DNA of 64,000 bases from contig JAECYW010000027.1 of NCBI GenBank assembly GCA_023014335.1, positions 1 through 64,000 on the forward strand, in the 5' to 3' direction. The DNA comes from Galerina marginata (lineage: Eukaryota; Basidiomycota; Agaricomycetes; Agaricales; Galerinaceae). This document shows positions 46,881 to 57,875 of the stretch, in pieces (the stretch's first letter is position 1; each line of letters begins with the position of its first letter). The notes under the pieces are model-generated. The model saw only the letters and a list, made by a program, of their open reading frames with translations. It was not told where the DNA came from and ran no database searches. Made by a program: the position numbers and the translations under genes.

Positions 46881-49472
46881 TCAACATCTTCGGACGAGCT
46901 TCAAGCCGAGCTCGCTTTATAGAATGTTTTCGAGAAATGTAGGTTTAACCATCTCGCATGATAACCGTTTGGTTAGGCGAGCCTGCGCCGATCATAGATG
47001 GGACGGAGGGCTAACTGTGAAATAGCTTAGCAAATAAAGCTATGACGGAGAGATTCAGAACGTACAAATACATGGAGCCCATGAACGACAGCGGCGCTGA
47101 GCCTAAGCGGTGTCATGGCCATTCTAACCAAGGCTGATTGAAGTGAACATCCATTAGGAGAGGCGAGCCGAAGGGGCGCTGAGGCACCTCCAAGTATTTC
47201 TGAAAGACGGAGGGGGATGAATAAGAGAAAGAAGCATGACCGAAGGTAAACCTACAGCGAGCCATCTTAGGTGAGGATAACGATAATGAGATCGACCGTT
47301 TGACCTCGTCAGTCGACGTTGGACCCAGCGGTTGTCCAAGAGACGTCAAATTCTAAGAAGCAGATATAGGTAAGGAAGAAACAAAGATAGGGGAAGAGAG
47401 ACGCACGAGGAAATTCAGGCTCGAGATAATTGATTCTGGTACCGACAACCGTTCTGTCAATGATATAGCTCCAGCAGAAGTGGGTCCTGCGAAAGGTTTC
47501 AAGAAAGGCGTTAAGGAGTTGGCAAGAAGTTGATGGTGTTATACTGGTTCAATTTAGAATGACGAAGCCTATGGAGATACGGATGGGTTAGCGAGTGAAA
47601 GAAGATTTCATGGGGACTCACAGCATGCACATACTTAGAGGCGCCAAACGTAGGCGACCTGAGCCTAAGGAAAAACACCTTCACCCGACGAGCCGCTGAA
47701 GCAAAGAAATCCTCGTTATGACGCGGATAAAGAATTTGGAGGAGTAAATATAGTATCCAGGCTGGTCTTCTTCAAGCCAAAGGAAACGGGCGGTAGATGC
47801 GATTTCGGAGCAACATCAGTCTTTGCAGTATGTGGAGGTTGAACATAAGATATGTGAGAACGAAAAACACTCACGACGAACTGTCTTCCATGCCAGCGAA
47901 CATTTTTGACGGTGAGTCTGCGTGAAGAAGTGGTCCTGCGCAGTTTGTTGGCTATCTTATGCAGCTGGAAGGCCTGATTGAGTAGCGCCGGTGCGTCAAA
48001 GATCGCTCTGGCTGGTGGTCGTTAGCATTGTTGGCAAGAATTCAATTTTTACCGCACCACGATTTTCGAACATTTGTGAGGCACGTGATTAATATCTTCA
48101 CGCGACGCGTCGCGTCGGCACCTTCCGTAATCGGAACGAGCAGTAGGTAATGGTGAATGTTTGAATTCAAGCTCCAACGTTCAAGTTGTATGAGTATCGT
48201 ACGTGCTTTGAATCTTGATTTACCGAATTTCCAGTCACACTTGCATAAGACTCACCTCATTGCGTGCCAGTGCCCCATGAACACATACTCGCTATTTCCC
48301 TTGAAGTTGACTTAGAAGATCGTATCGAGGACAAAAAATCCGCCATGAGGCCTACATAATTCGTCCAAATTATAGCCTGTGAAATGCGATTTACCGACCA
48401 CCATGGCTGGAAAGATGTCAAAAATCGGAACGTACGTCCATGGCCAATGAAAGAAGGGCATAGGGTATAACAATGCGTTCGAAACGAAGGCGGCTATTCA
48501 AAATTAAGACTGCCACTGCGCCATATTGTTTTCTTCAAGTCCCTGCCCGGAACATGTGTGGCATACACTAGAAGCTTTCCTTTCGGAAATGTGAAAGAGC
48601 CTCAGTTGAGCCTCATGGATTCTGCCAAATCCCAGAAATTGGGGAATCACTAGGCTCCTACCGCTTTCTGTCCGTGGGCGGTATTGACCTCCTGCATGCT
48701 GCTTCGCTTTTACGCCTAAAATTAAGTGGCGGAGCTGGTTCCCCCATCTTTCCACTCGATCTTAAATCCAGTCCATTGAACGGGGGCTTTTTAATTATCC
48801 GTAGTCCCTTTATATTGGCCTCCCGCGACCACCCGGATAGATGGAATCGGTGCAGAGTTACAGGCATGGTCGTCCCTTATTTCTTGGTGCTTCATGCATC
48901 ATGGCCAGGCATTACACGCCGCAGGGTGGTTTAGAATTTTTTTGGCACCTTATACCTTTGAACAATATTGAACAGTCATCGTACAACCTCTGAGCATCTA
49001 AATATTGATCAGCTTGAGCGGGGAATCACAGACCTTAACATTACTAGGCCTTAGGATATGGATTGAAAGCAAGGAATGAACATTCCTATTGACTACACTG
49101 CACCAGATATTCTGCCTTGAGGCACTATTTTATGTAAACTGGTTAGCCGAGAGAGCAAAGCAGTCTATTGCGCAGACCTCAAGGTTCACGTAAATTTGAT
49201 CAAATAGATTCTTTGGGAATTTCGTCCGGTCTGGAAGCCGAAAACTGCTTGAGGGTCGAATAAAGATTCTCAATTAAACAGCCACTAAAGCAACGGGTGC
49301 AAGTCAATCCCCCTCGTATTTTTGTCTTTGGAGCATCACTCATAAAATATCAACGGCAAACGTTTTGAGCGACGGTGAGCTGTGTTTTTTTGAAAACCTC
49401 GTCAGATGCTTAATTCTCTCTCCGCTACAGAATTTACTAGTCGACACCTCGCTGCTCACCCTCATCGTTGCA
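46881..49472. other. Gene-poor region, possible decayed minus-strand gene
   Basis: No intact gene. On the minus strand two exon-like open stretches stand in order: about 47998-47878 (encoding LLNQAFQLHKIANKL) and about 47750-47600 (encoding RRVKVFFLRLRSP). They are followed by frames broken by stops. This may be a gene relic, but no domain is recognised. The frame at 48504-48755 is also unknown. Confidence 0.35.
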
Positions 49473-49818
49473 ATGGAAAGTTCCGTGACTACATATGCGC
49501 ACAATATCAACCACTCCGGGATCCTAGGCTGGATTTTCGAGTCGTTGCTCGAGGACTTTCCCGTCATCCTCCCGCCGTCCATAAACGACCCACGATACAT
49601 CATTCAGCTCGTCTGCCAGAAGTGGCGAGACACACTGTTTTCGACGCCTTCTTGCTGGAACGCATTTGTCTTCATGCCCACGCCTTTTAATAACTCTGCT
49701 CGTCTTCTTCAAATCTTCGAGATCTATATCCGGAGGAGTGGTTCATGTCCCCTCGGATTTTATTTCCTCACCGACTTTGACAATCACCTCCAGCTACGGA
49801 CTACAAATCCGTACTTAT

Positions 49819-50496
49819 CATCAGAAATCGAGCAGTTTGGTTTTTAGCGGTTTCTCAACTTGAGCAACCAGCAAAAACCAGCAAAAACCGGGAAACCTGG
49901 GAACATGGGTCGAATTGGAGACCTATGTCCCATTTCCCGGAAACCTCACAATATTTTATGGTATGGAAACCTAGAAAACCTACAGAAACCTAAGTAACCA
50001 AGAGAAATGAAGAAATCTATGTAAGTCTCGACGAATGTCAAGGCGAAAATTTTTGTCTATCCTATTACCTCCAAAAGCAAAGACGACAACATTAAAAAGG
50101 AGCATTAAAAAGAACATTCTACTGGAACTACGAAGACTGAGATGTAAGGCAACAATACATCAGAAATCGAGCAGTTTGGTTTTTAGCGGTTTCTCAACTT
50201 GAGCAACCAGCAAAAACCAGCAAAAACCGGGAAACCTGGGAACATGGGTCGAATTGGAGACCTATGTCCCATTTCCCGGAAACCTCACAATATTTTATGG
50301 TATGGAAACCTAGAAAACCTACAGAAACCTAAGTAACCAAGAGAAATGAAGAAATCTATGTAAGTCTCGACGAATGTCAAGGCGAAAATTTTTGTCTATC
50401 CTATTACCTCCAAAAGCAAAGACGACAACATTAAAAAGGAGCATTAAAAAGAACATTCTACTGGAACTACGAAGACTGAGATGTAAGGCAACAATA
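49819..50496. repeat. Tandem duplication of the transposon 5' terminus (2 x 339 bp)
   Basis: 49819-50157 and 50158-50496 appear identical over the whole 339 bp. Both start exactly at the terminal CATCAG, so the element has two left ends in a row. Confidence 0.9.
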
Positions 50497-50528
50497 GCGC
50501 GACATGACAGAACGTATAATGTGCAAGC

Positions 50529-53030
50529 TTACGGCTTTACGGGGCTAGATGGTATGTACATGTCTGCCCGGAAGGCAGAGATCCTGGAGCGATCAGCAGG
50601 CTCATCTCTGTCTGCCACCTCATGTTGAGCCTGGAACCGGAGGAGCAATTTCCAGCGCTCTTCATTGAGTTTACTGATATTGTTGAAGAAGTCGTTCAGC
50701 GGATTCCAACAATTACCGTGATCAAACTGAGGGGGTTCAACCAGATGGCCATCTAAGTGTGCCGTGAAAGCGCGTTCAACCTTCGGAAGTATGCATCAGT
50801 TAAGGTTATCAAAGGGATGCTGAACAACATACTGCGACTAGGATTAGCGCATAAAGGCCTTTCGGCGGATGCTTCGCGTCAAGCGGAGGGCGAAGAAGGG
50901 AGTTTTGGGTGTACTTAAGGTATTGTTTCGCGACAGGCGCTACGAACTCCGATTCGAGAAACCCTCGAGGAGCCTGTGATAATTTAATGAGAGAAGCAGG
51001 ATGAAAAAAAGAAACATACAATAAAATTTGGATCTTTACGATCCACTGTGCAATCCTTTGGTGTCGGAACTGAATAATATGCCGGTCCACCTGTTCGTAA
51101 TGCCCACCGAACATATTCGGAAATTTTGGCAGGTTGGTTGACAAATTCAGGTCGTTTAAAGTATTTCTCGATATTGTCGAGAACGTCCTTGGCTATCTTT
51201 GACTTTCGGCTTTTGATGCGACTGTATGCCTACGAATAATTAATATGTAACGTTAGAAAGCTAACAATGTGATGTATGCCAGTGAAAGCGTTTGACGTAC
51301 TGTGATAACGATTGAATCCTTTGAGGACAAAGTAAAGTCCACGTTGGGGAAGGCGAGGTCGAAGGCCTTCTGCGCATTTGCAAGGAAAATCGGAGAATCT
51401 GGCGTCCAATCCAGAAACAGCTCCCGTGAGATGTACAGAGCATGGAAAAGCGACGGAAGGAAGTGTTCCTTCCAACGAGGATCTTTGAGAAAATCTTCGG
51501 CGCCATTTCCGCCATTCCCACTGGGCTCTGGCTTAACGAGAGCCTTGGCTTTTGATTGACGAGTTGCCGATTTCGCAGGTTTTGCGTCCTGTATTAACAT
51601 ATGAGTTATTTTGACATTCGCAAGTGATAAGCACAATTCATACCTTGACCTTGGTTGGAGGAGCGACGGGGCAACTTTCTTCAGATGGCTGCACTTGGAT
51701 AAGCTGACGGTGATTGGATGAGTGAAAGCACGATAGAATGGGAAAATGAAGGCACCCACATCATTTTTCCGAGACTGATCTCGGGCAGTAGGGTGAGCTT
51801 GAGAACGGAATTGAAGTTTTGGCCCTCGAGTGGGAGCAAAGGCTGGACGAGCTGCAGAGGCATCCTCATCACCTAGCCCTCCACTTTGAAAGGGATCAAA
51901 CTCTGCTTCCTTCTTCTTTGCTTTGAGGTCTTTTCGTAGCCCCGCATTTTGATATTTCTTGGGCGCAACGTCCAAACTTGGGAACCTGCTTAATATGGAA
52001 CAAGCCGAGGCACGAGACGTCAGATGATCAATTACTCAGCGACAGCAGAAATCAACGAACCTATCATTAAAGACAGCTGGTTTGATCTTCTTGCTTTCTC
52101 GACCTTCGTCTTCCCCCCCACGTATTCTCTCCACCATAGTCTGGACATCCCGTCGTAAATTGCCCCTAGTGAGCTTTGGGACCTTCTTGGGCTATCACGA
52201 TCCGGTCAGCCCTTCAGCGCTTCAGCTCGCGTTAGATTCCTGACATCACTCACAATTTTCTCTTTTGCAGGTATCTCGGCGTCAGAAGAATCCATAGCGT
52301 CGACTTCGGCAAAGTCAAAGGCCTCTTCGCCGTCACTATTCCCCTCAACCTCATTGTATGCGCGCTTCCGCATTGCAGCCGAAAGCCGTTGTGGGTTTTT
52401 ATCATCCAGTTCGTCGTCGTAATTTTCCTCTGATGCATTCATTTCGGCCAGGCGTTGTTTCGCATTTTCTAATTCCCGTATTTTATTTTCTATGGCCCTA
52501 CGTTGCTCCTCCCGCTCGGCGGCAACCTGCTGTGTAGTACGTCGCTTTGGTTTCGTTGGTGCAGGGTGAACATTGCGTCCTGGGCGATCTGGAAGTGGGT
52601 CGCGGGGCTCCGGCTCTGCTGTTTTATGTGAATATTTCAATCTACTTTGCTGACGTGCCAACTAGATGATGATCGCCTCACCTGCTTTAGCTCGTTTGGG
52701 TGGGGGCTGAGCAACATCTTCGTCGACTGGTGTTGCAGGCTTTCGACCACGCTTACGTGTTGCGGCTTGCGTAGGTGCAGAGTCGGCCTCGGCATTTGTC
52801 TCTTGTTCAACAACCTTGGTTTTTTTTGGGCGCCCTCGACCTCTGGGTGCCGGTTCTGCATTTGTGGTCAATGGTTTGTCATCAGCTGGTGTCATTGCTG
52901 GTTGACTGTCTGAAGAAGGGTGCGTGGCTTCTTCCTCAATGCTTGGGTTTTTGTTCTGAGCCTGGTTGGTGCTCTTAGACCCAGGGTGTCGCATTTTGGA
53001 AGAAGTACGAGTTGGACGGGGATTAGTCAT
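50529..53030 (-). CDS. Transposon-borne AT-hook and DUF6532 protein
   Basis: The start chosen is at 53030 (MTNPRPTRTSSKM); an in-frame ATG at 53177 is possible but would lie in the shared promoter. The N-terminal part is Pro/Lys/Glu-rich and has two AT-hook-like cores (RGRGRPKK and RKRGRKP), then a coiled coil (REEQRRAIENKIRELENAKQ) and an acidic segment. The C-terminal half has the DUF6532 pattern: SLFHALYISRELFLDW, AYSRIKSRKSKIAKD, RGFLESEFVAPVAKQYL, ERAFTAHLDG and LNEERWKLLLRF. It ends in stop 50529-50531, only 33 bp from the duplicated terminus. It has about eight exons. It is divergent from the transposase. It probably binds the element's AT-rich ends or host DNA; this is inference from the AT-hooks and position. 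Confidence 0.72.
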
Positions 53031-53306
53031 GAGGTCGAAGTCTAGACGTTTGGGTGTAAAGTGTAGCTTGCGGAATGGATAGGTGTTTGCGTGTTGAGAT
53101 GTGTGGGATGACGCAAAGTCGTGAAGTTGCTGATGCGCTGACGTGTCAAAGCAGTAGAATGATCTGGAAAATTCCAAAGTGAGCCAAGTTGAACGCTCCT
53201 TGCATCACAATCACCGTTTGTTTGTTTTCCTTCAACCCCAAGTCGGAAATTCTGTTCGAGTTCTCTTAACACCCACCGTCCAGGCAACTTATTACTGAAG
53301 TCTTTC
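53031..53306. promoter_or_regulatory. Bidirectional promoter inside the transposon
   Basis: These 276 bp separate the two divergent start codons (53030 minus, 53307 plus). Both genes must be driven from here, so they are likely expressed together. No clear TATA box was identified on either strand. Confidence 0.5.
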
Positions 53307-56300
53307 ATGGATTCTTTCGACTGCCCAATATGTGGAAAAACATGTCGCTCTCGTGGTGGACTCAGCCGCCATACACAAGCAGTACATTCCGGAATCCCAA
53401 CTCCAGAAGAGTCAAGTCGATATAAGCGCGTTCGTCACCAATTCCTTGATGGTATGTAATACAACAAACTATGCGAAGATGCATCTGACATTGGAATCAG
53501 CGCGGCCTTGCACCGAAGACGGCACATTTCTGGAGCCATCTGGCCCTCGAACACCCCCACCAAGACCCACGGACCCTTCAGAAAAAGCATGGACTCCCTT
53601 TCAAGATCGTCTTGATTTCGACTGGGCTTATTATCATTATGTGCGGCTCCAATCGTCGAAGGCAGAGATTTTGGAAGGTTTAGACCTCTGGCGCGCTGCG
53701 ATCATTAAGCACAGCTCAGAGCATGCAGTGTCTGATGCTGGGCCCTGGCGTAATGCAGATGATCTCTATCGGACAATTGACAAAATTCAGGATGGCGACG
53801 CACCATGGAAGTGCTACAAATTTTCTTATGCAGGACCAAAGCCGCCTAACCCACCGTGTTGGATGGAAGAGACGTACGAACTTAATGCACGAGATGTATT
53901 ACTTGTCCTTGAGCAGCAGTTGGCCACGTCAGATTTTGATGGCCAAACCGACTATGTTCCCTACCAGGAATTCAATGCTAATGGTGATCGGGTGTATTCG
54001 AACTTGATGTCCGCTTGTTGGGCCACTCGTGAAGCAGTAAGCTTCACTGCGACTTCTATCCCCATTGTATACTTACCGTCGAATTTCAGGATAAGATTGC
54101 GTGCGATCCATCAACACATGGGTCCATGTTCGTACCAGTTATAGGTGGTAGTGACAAGACGACTGTCTCTGTTGCAACTGGCCATCAAGAATACCACCCT
54201 GTGTATACGTCACCTGGAATTATATCTAACACTGCTCGGCGTGGACATGGAAATGGTGTTTTGCCCGTCGCTTTCCTCCCAATACCAAAAAGTATGTACT
54301 TCTAAAGCATTATAATTCTGCGCATGATTTTTACTGTATTATCTTGATCTAGCCAGTAAACGACAAAGAAAGCGCCCTGCATTCCAGCGGTTCTGCCGTC
54401 AGCTCTATCATCGATGCCTTGAGATTGTTTTCGGGCCTCTTAAGCCCTATATGGACACGTACAAGGTTGTCAAATGCCCAGATGGACATTTTCGCCGTGC
54501 AATCTTTGGTCTGGGGCCCTACATAGCTGACTACCCTGAACAAGTTTGGCTTGCTTGCGTCGTCTATACCTGGTGTCCCAAGTGCGTTATTTATATGCTA
54601 TTACCCCTAGCTATCTGGCTAATGTACTCCTAGATGTGATGCTATGCCTGATAATCTTGATGCCCCGGGAAGTCATCGTCGCTCGCATGAAAAAACCGAT
54701 GTTTTCATCAAGAATTTTGATCCTGGCATTCTTTGGGATGACTTCGGAATTCGGAGTGACGTCGTGGTTCGTTTGTTTATTGTACAAGTACCCACTAATT
54801 GAGATGATATTGACTCGGTTTATTTCTCGCTAGCCTTTTACACATGGATTTCCTCGCGCTGACATCCATGAACTGCTCGCTCCTGACCTTCTGCATCAAC
54901 TAATCAAAGGCGTGTTTAAAGATCACCTAGTGACGTGGGTGGGCGATTACCTATATCAAACTCATGGCGAGGCGATGGCATTGGAGATCATTGAGGACAT
55001 TGATCATCGGTGATTACCTACTTTCAAATATGAATTAATTTGTTGGCCTCTGACTATGAATTCAGTATCTCAGCAGTTCCTCCATACCCTGGCCTTCGCC
55101 GATTCCCGGATGGTCGGGACTATAATCAGTGGACGGGCGATGATTCAAAAGCATTGATGAAGGTCTGTAGTTACTTATTCAAAATATGAAATACTCGAAG
55201 AAACTCACAGTCATAGCAGGTATATCTAGCCGCAATCGCAGGCTATTTACCATCAGCGATGGTCCAATGCATAGCTACTTTCATGGATGCATGCTACATA
55301 GCTCGCCGCAACGCGATTACTGGTCCCGCACTTGAACATTTTCGAACATGTGTTGAGAAATTCCATAAGCTACGCAATATCTTTATCGAGGCAGGGATCC
55401 GATCAGCAATATCACTGCCACGTCAGCACGCCCTTGACCATTATTTCTATCTAATTCACCTCTTTGGCTCTCCCAACGGGCTCTGCTCCTCCATCACCGA
55501 GTCCAAGCACATCAAGGCTGTGAAAGAGCCATGGCGCCGGTCAAGTCGATACAAGGCACTCATTCAGATGCTCCAAACACTTGTCCGAATGGAGAAAATG
55601 GAGACAATTCGACGTAAATTCAACAAGATGGGAATGCTGGCCGGGACGACCTCATCGTACATGGCGCGAATGAAGACCGAGGACAACAAGGAAGATGTCG
55701 CGGATGTTGACGCTGAAGCTTACACTGATGCTGAGGAGGATGAGGAGGATGACGGAGGCCCTGTGGATGGTAGTTCGACGGATGCGATGTCTGACGTCAA
55801 GCTCGCAGTAAAATCCGGTATGTTTGCTATCTTTTTATCATATCATTTCTGTCTAATATATTTGTAGAACCTTGCTACCCCCGCGATCTGCGTCAACTTG
55901 CCGCATTTATACACCAGCCCGACTTTCCGTTTGCGATGCGCCGATTTCTCTTTGCGCTGAACCATCCAGACCAAACAGCGCCCCTCGAACTCGAAAATTT
56001 GCCCTTGTTTGAAGGACAGATCAGGGTCTATCACTCCGCTATTGCAACATTCTACGCACCCAGTGATTTATGTGGAGCTGGTGGCTTGCGTCGGGAACGT
56101 ATTCGGTCAACCCCTTCTTTCCATGGACAAGAACGCCGCGACACCGTATTTGTGGTTCTCGATGAGTCGCAGAGCGGGATGGAGGGCATGGAAATTGGGA
56201 GGGTTCTTCTTTTCTTCTCCTTCCTCTATCGTCGAAAAACCTATTCATGCGCACTGATTAATTGGTTTGTGCACGATGATGAACCTGATCGTGACACAGG

Positions 56301-56520
56301 CATGTGGACTGTCCAATTAGAGTGTGATCGGAGAGGACAGCCGACTGTTGAAGTCATCGACATTGATAGTATTGCTAGAGGGGCGCATCTCCTGCCTATT
56401 TATGGCTCTTCTCGAGTTCCGGACGATTTTAGTCACCACGACGCCTTAGATAGCTTCAACTCATTCTTCGTTAACCATTTTATTGACCATCATGCTCACG
56501 AATTTATTACTATGTCATAG
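53307..56520 (+). CDS. Plavaka transposase
   Basis: Exon 1 (53307-53451) starts [13 protein letters not shown] and carries a C2H2 finger (C-x2-C ... H-x4-H). Exon 2 (53501-54036) has the [13 protein letters not shown] and [11 protein letters not shown] blocks. Exon 3 (from 54090) has [20 protein letters not shown]. Further exons carry [55 protein letters not shown] and [20 protein letters not shown], and an acidic run [10 protein letters not shown]. The final exon ends at 56520. These are the conserved blocks of the Plavaka transposase family of basidiomycetes, which moves CACTA-like cut-and-paste elements. About nine exons join without stops. It lies wholly within the element at 49819-56671. 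Confidence 0.85.
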
Positions 56521-57875
56521 ATACGTTGTTTTGTACCTTTAACTAGTGTAGAGTAGTTACTTAATTAACTATCTGGCAGGTTTCCGGGTTTCCAGGTTCC
56601 TGGTTTTTGGAAACCCAAAAACCAACGGAAACCGATGAAAACCCGGAAACTATTTGGACGTTTTGCTGATGATTCAGTCTCCGAATCGAACAACTCGTGT
56701 ACGGTCGGGGAGTTTTCAGCATCCTCCAGTCGATTATCCTGCCATACGCCGAACGCATACAGCATTTACAATGCTTAATTTACAAGGAGCAAAACGCGGA
56801 ACTCTTGCTCGACATCCAGGCTGGACGGTTCCAATTATTGGAGTCCATCAATATAATTTTCATTAACGATTTTAATTCACATCGTTGTCCCTTTACTTTT
56901 CAACAATCACTGAGTTTCAAGGCTTTCCAGTCACTCCCCCGTTTGCGTCAGGCAACCGTTCGCATAATGAATAACATCCATCCTCTTGACCTACGTCTCC
57001 CAATCCACCAAATCGTCAAGTTGGACCTCGTAAATACGCCAATATCTTCAGATACTTTCATTAAGATAATGCACCAATCGGCGCTTTCTCTTCTAGACGG
57101 CGCATTTCACGTTGAGCTTAGCGTCCACGCAAATCAGTTTCTGAAGTCTTCCCGTCCTCTGTGTATGCCGAAGATCGCGCATTTTCACATCCGAATCGTT
57201 AACCCGGGCTTTTACCCGGATATCATCCGCCTCTTCCGTTTCCCAGTGCTTAGAAGGCTCCGGGTCGAAAGATCTGATCAATGTTCTCCCTTCCAGTGGG
57301 ATGTCCCACGATATACAACGATGATCGCAACATCGACGGTTCCAATCGAAACGCTGGTTCTAGCAAACTGTGCGGTCGGTTTTGGCGCAACTTCGCTCGT
57401 CAAACGCAGTCGACGTGATACATCCTACCAGGAATTAGAGGAATTATTCATGCTAGCTCGTGATGTGCATACTTTGGTCCTACCATGGAGCGTTCATGTA
57501 CACCTCCCAACAATTCTAAAAATTGCTACAGGGGAAATGCTTCCCCGTTTGCAAGTTTTCGAATTCGGTACCACCCACCCAGCCATCGCTATCGACATGG
57601 TCCGCGAGAGGAACGAGCACAGCTCCTTATCCAGCTCCACTGGTGCCGTTTCTCCCGCTCCCATCATACGACTGGGCCTCACCATGCCATCGATCGAACC
57701 TGAAGGGCAAGCGGCACTGAGGAAGAAAGTGGAATTACTTGGTCTGCCCGGTGGCGCTATCCTCAATTATTTACCCATTTTCATGTTTTCCTTTGCAACC
57801 TGATATGATCCATTTCTCACGATGACTTCGTGGACTCTTGGATTTTCGTATTTATCAAAGAAGTAGATTAGATAC

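Larger units (their letters stand above)
49819..56671 (+). mobile_element. Plavaka-type DNA transposon, apparently complete
   Basis: The 5' end CATCAGAAATCG and the 3' end, read in reverse complement as CATCAGCAAAACG, form a short imperfect terminal inverted repeat. Flanks are ...CTTAT and ATTCAG..., which fits a 2-bp AT target duplication. Inside are two divergent genes, a Plavaka transposase (53307-56520) and an AT-hook/DUF6532 gene (53030-50529). Subterminal regions at both ends carry many short AAACC/GGTTT-rich blocks (agcaaaaaccgggaaacctg at the left, ccaaaaaccaacggaaaccg at the right), likely transposase contact sites. The transposase frame is unbroken across its exons, so the element may still be active. 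Confidence 0.8.
49473..57803 (+). pseudogene. F-box/LRR-type gene split by a transposon
   Basis: The 5' part (49473-49818) encodes an F-box-like start: GILGWIFESL, then YIIQLVCQKWRDTLFSTPSCW and YIRRSGSCPLGF, a pattern typical of the large agaricomycete F-box family. The 3' part (56674-57803) encodes about 376 residues of leucine-rich repeat-like sequence ending MFSFAT. Between them lies a 6.85-kb Plavaka element. The host frame runs 10 codons into the element and stops at 49847, giving a 124-residue truncated product. If bases 49819-56673 (element plus one AT) are taken out, 346 + 1130 nt join as 492 codons with no stop. Such proteins are usually substrate adaptors of SCF ubiquitin ligases. 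I infer a recently disrupted gene. Confidence 0.8.
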
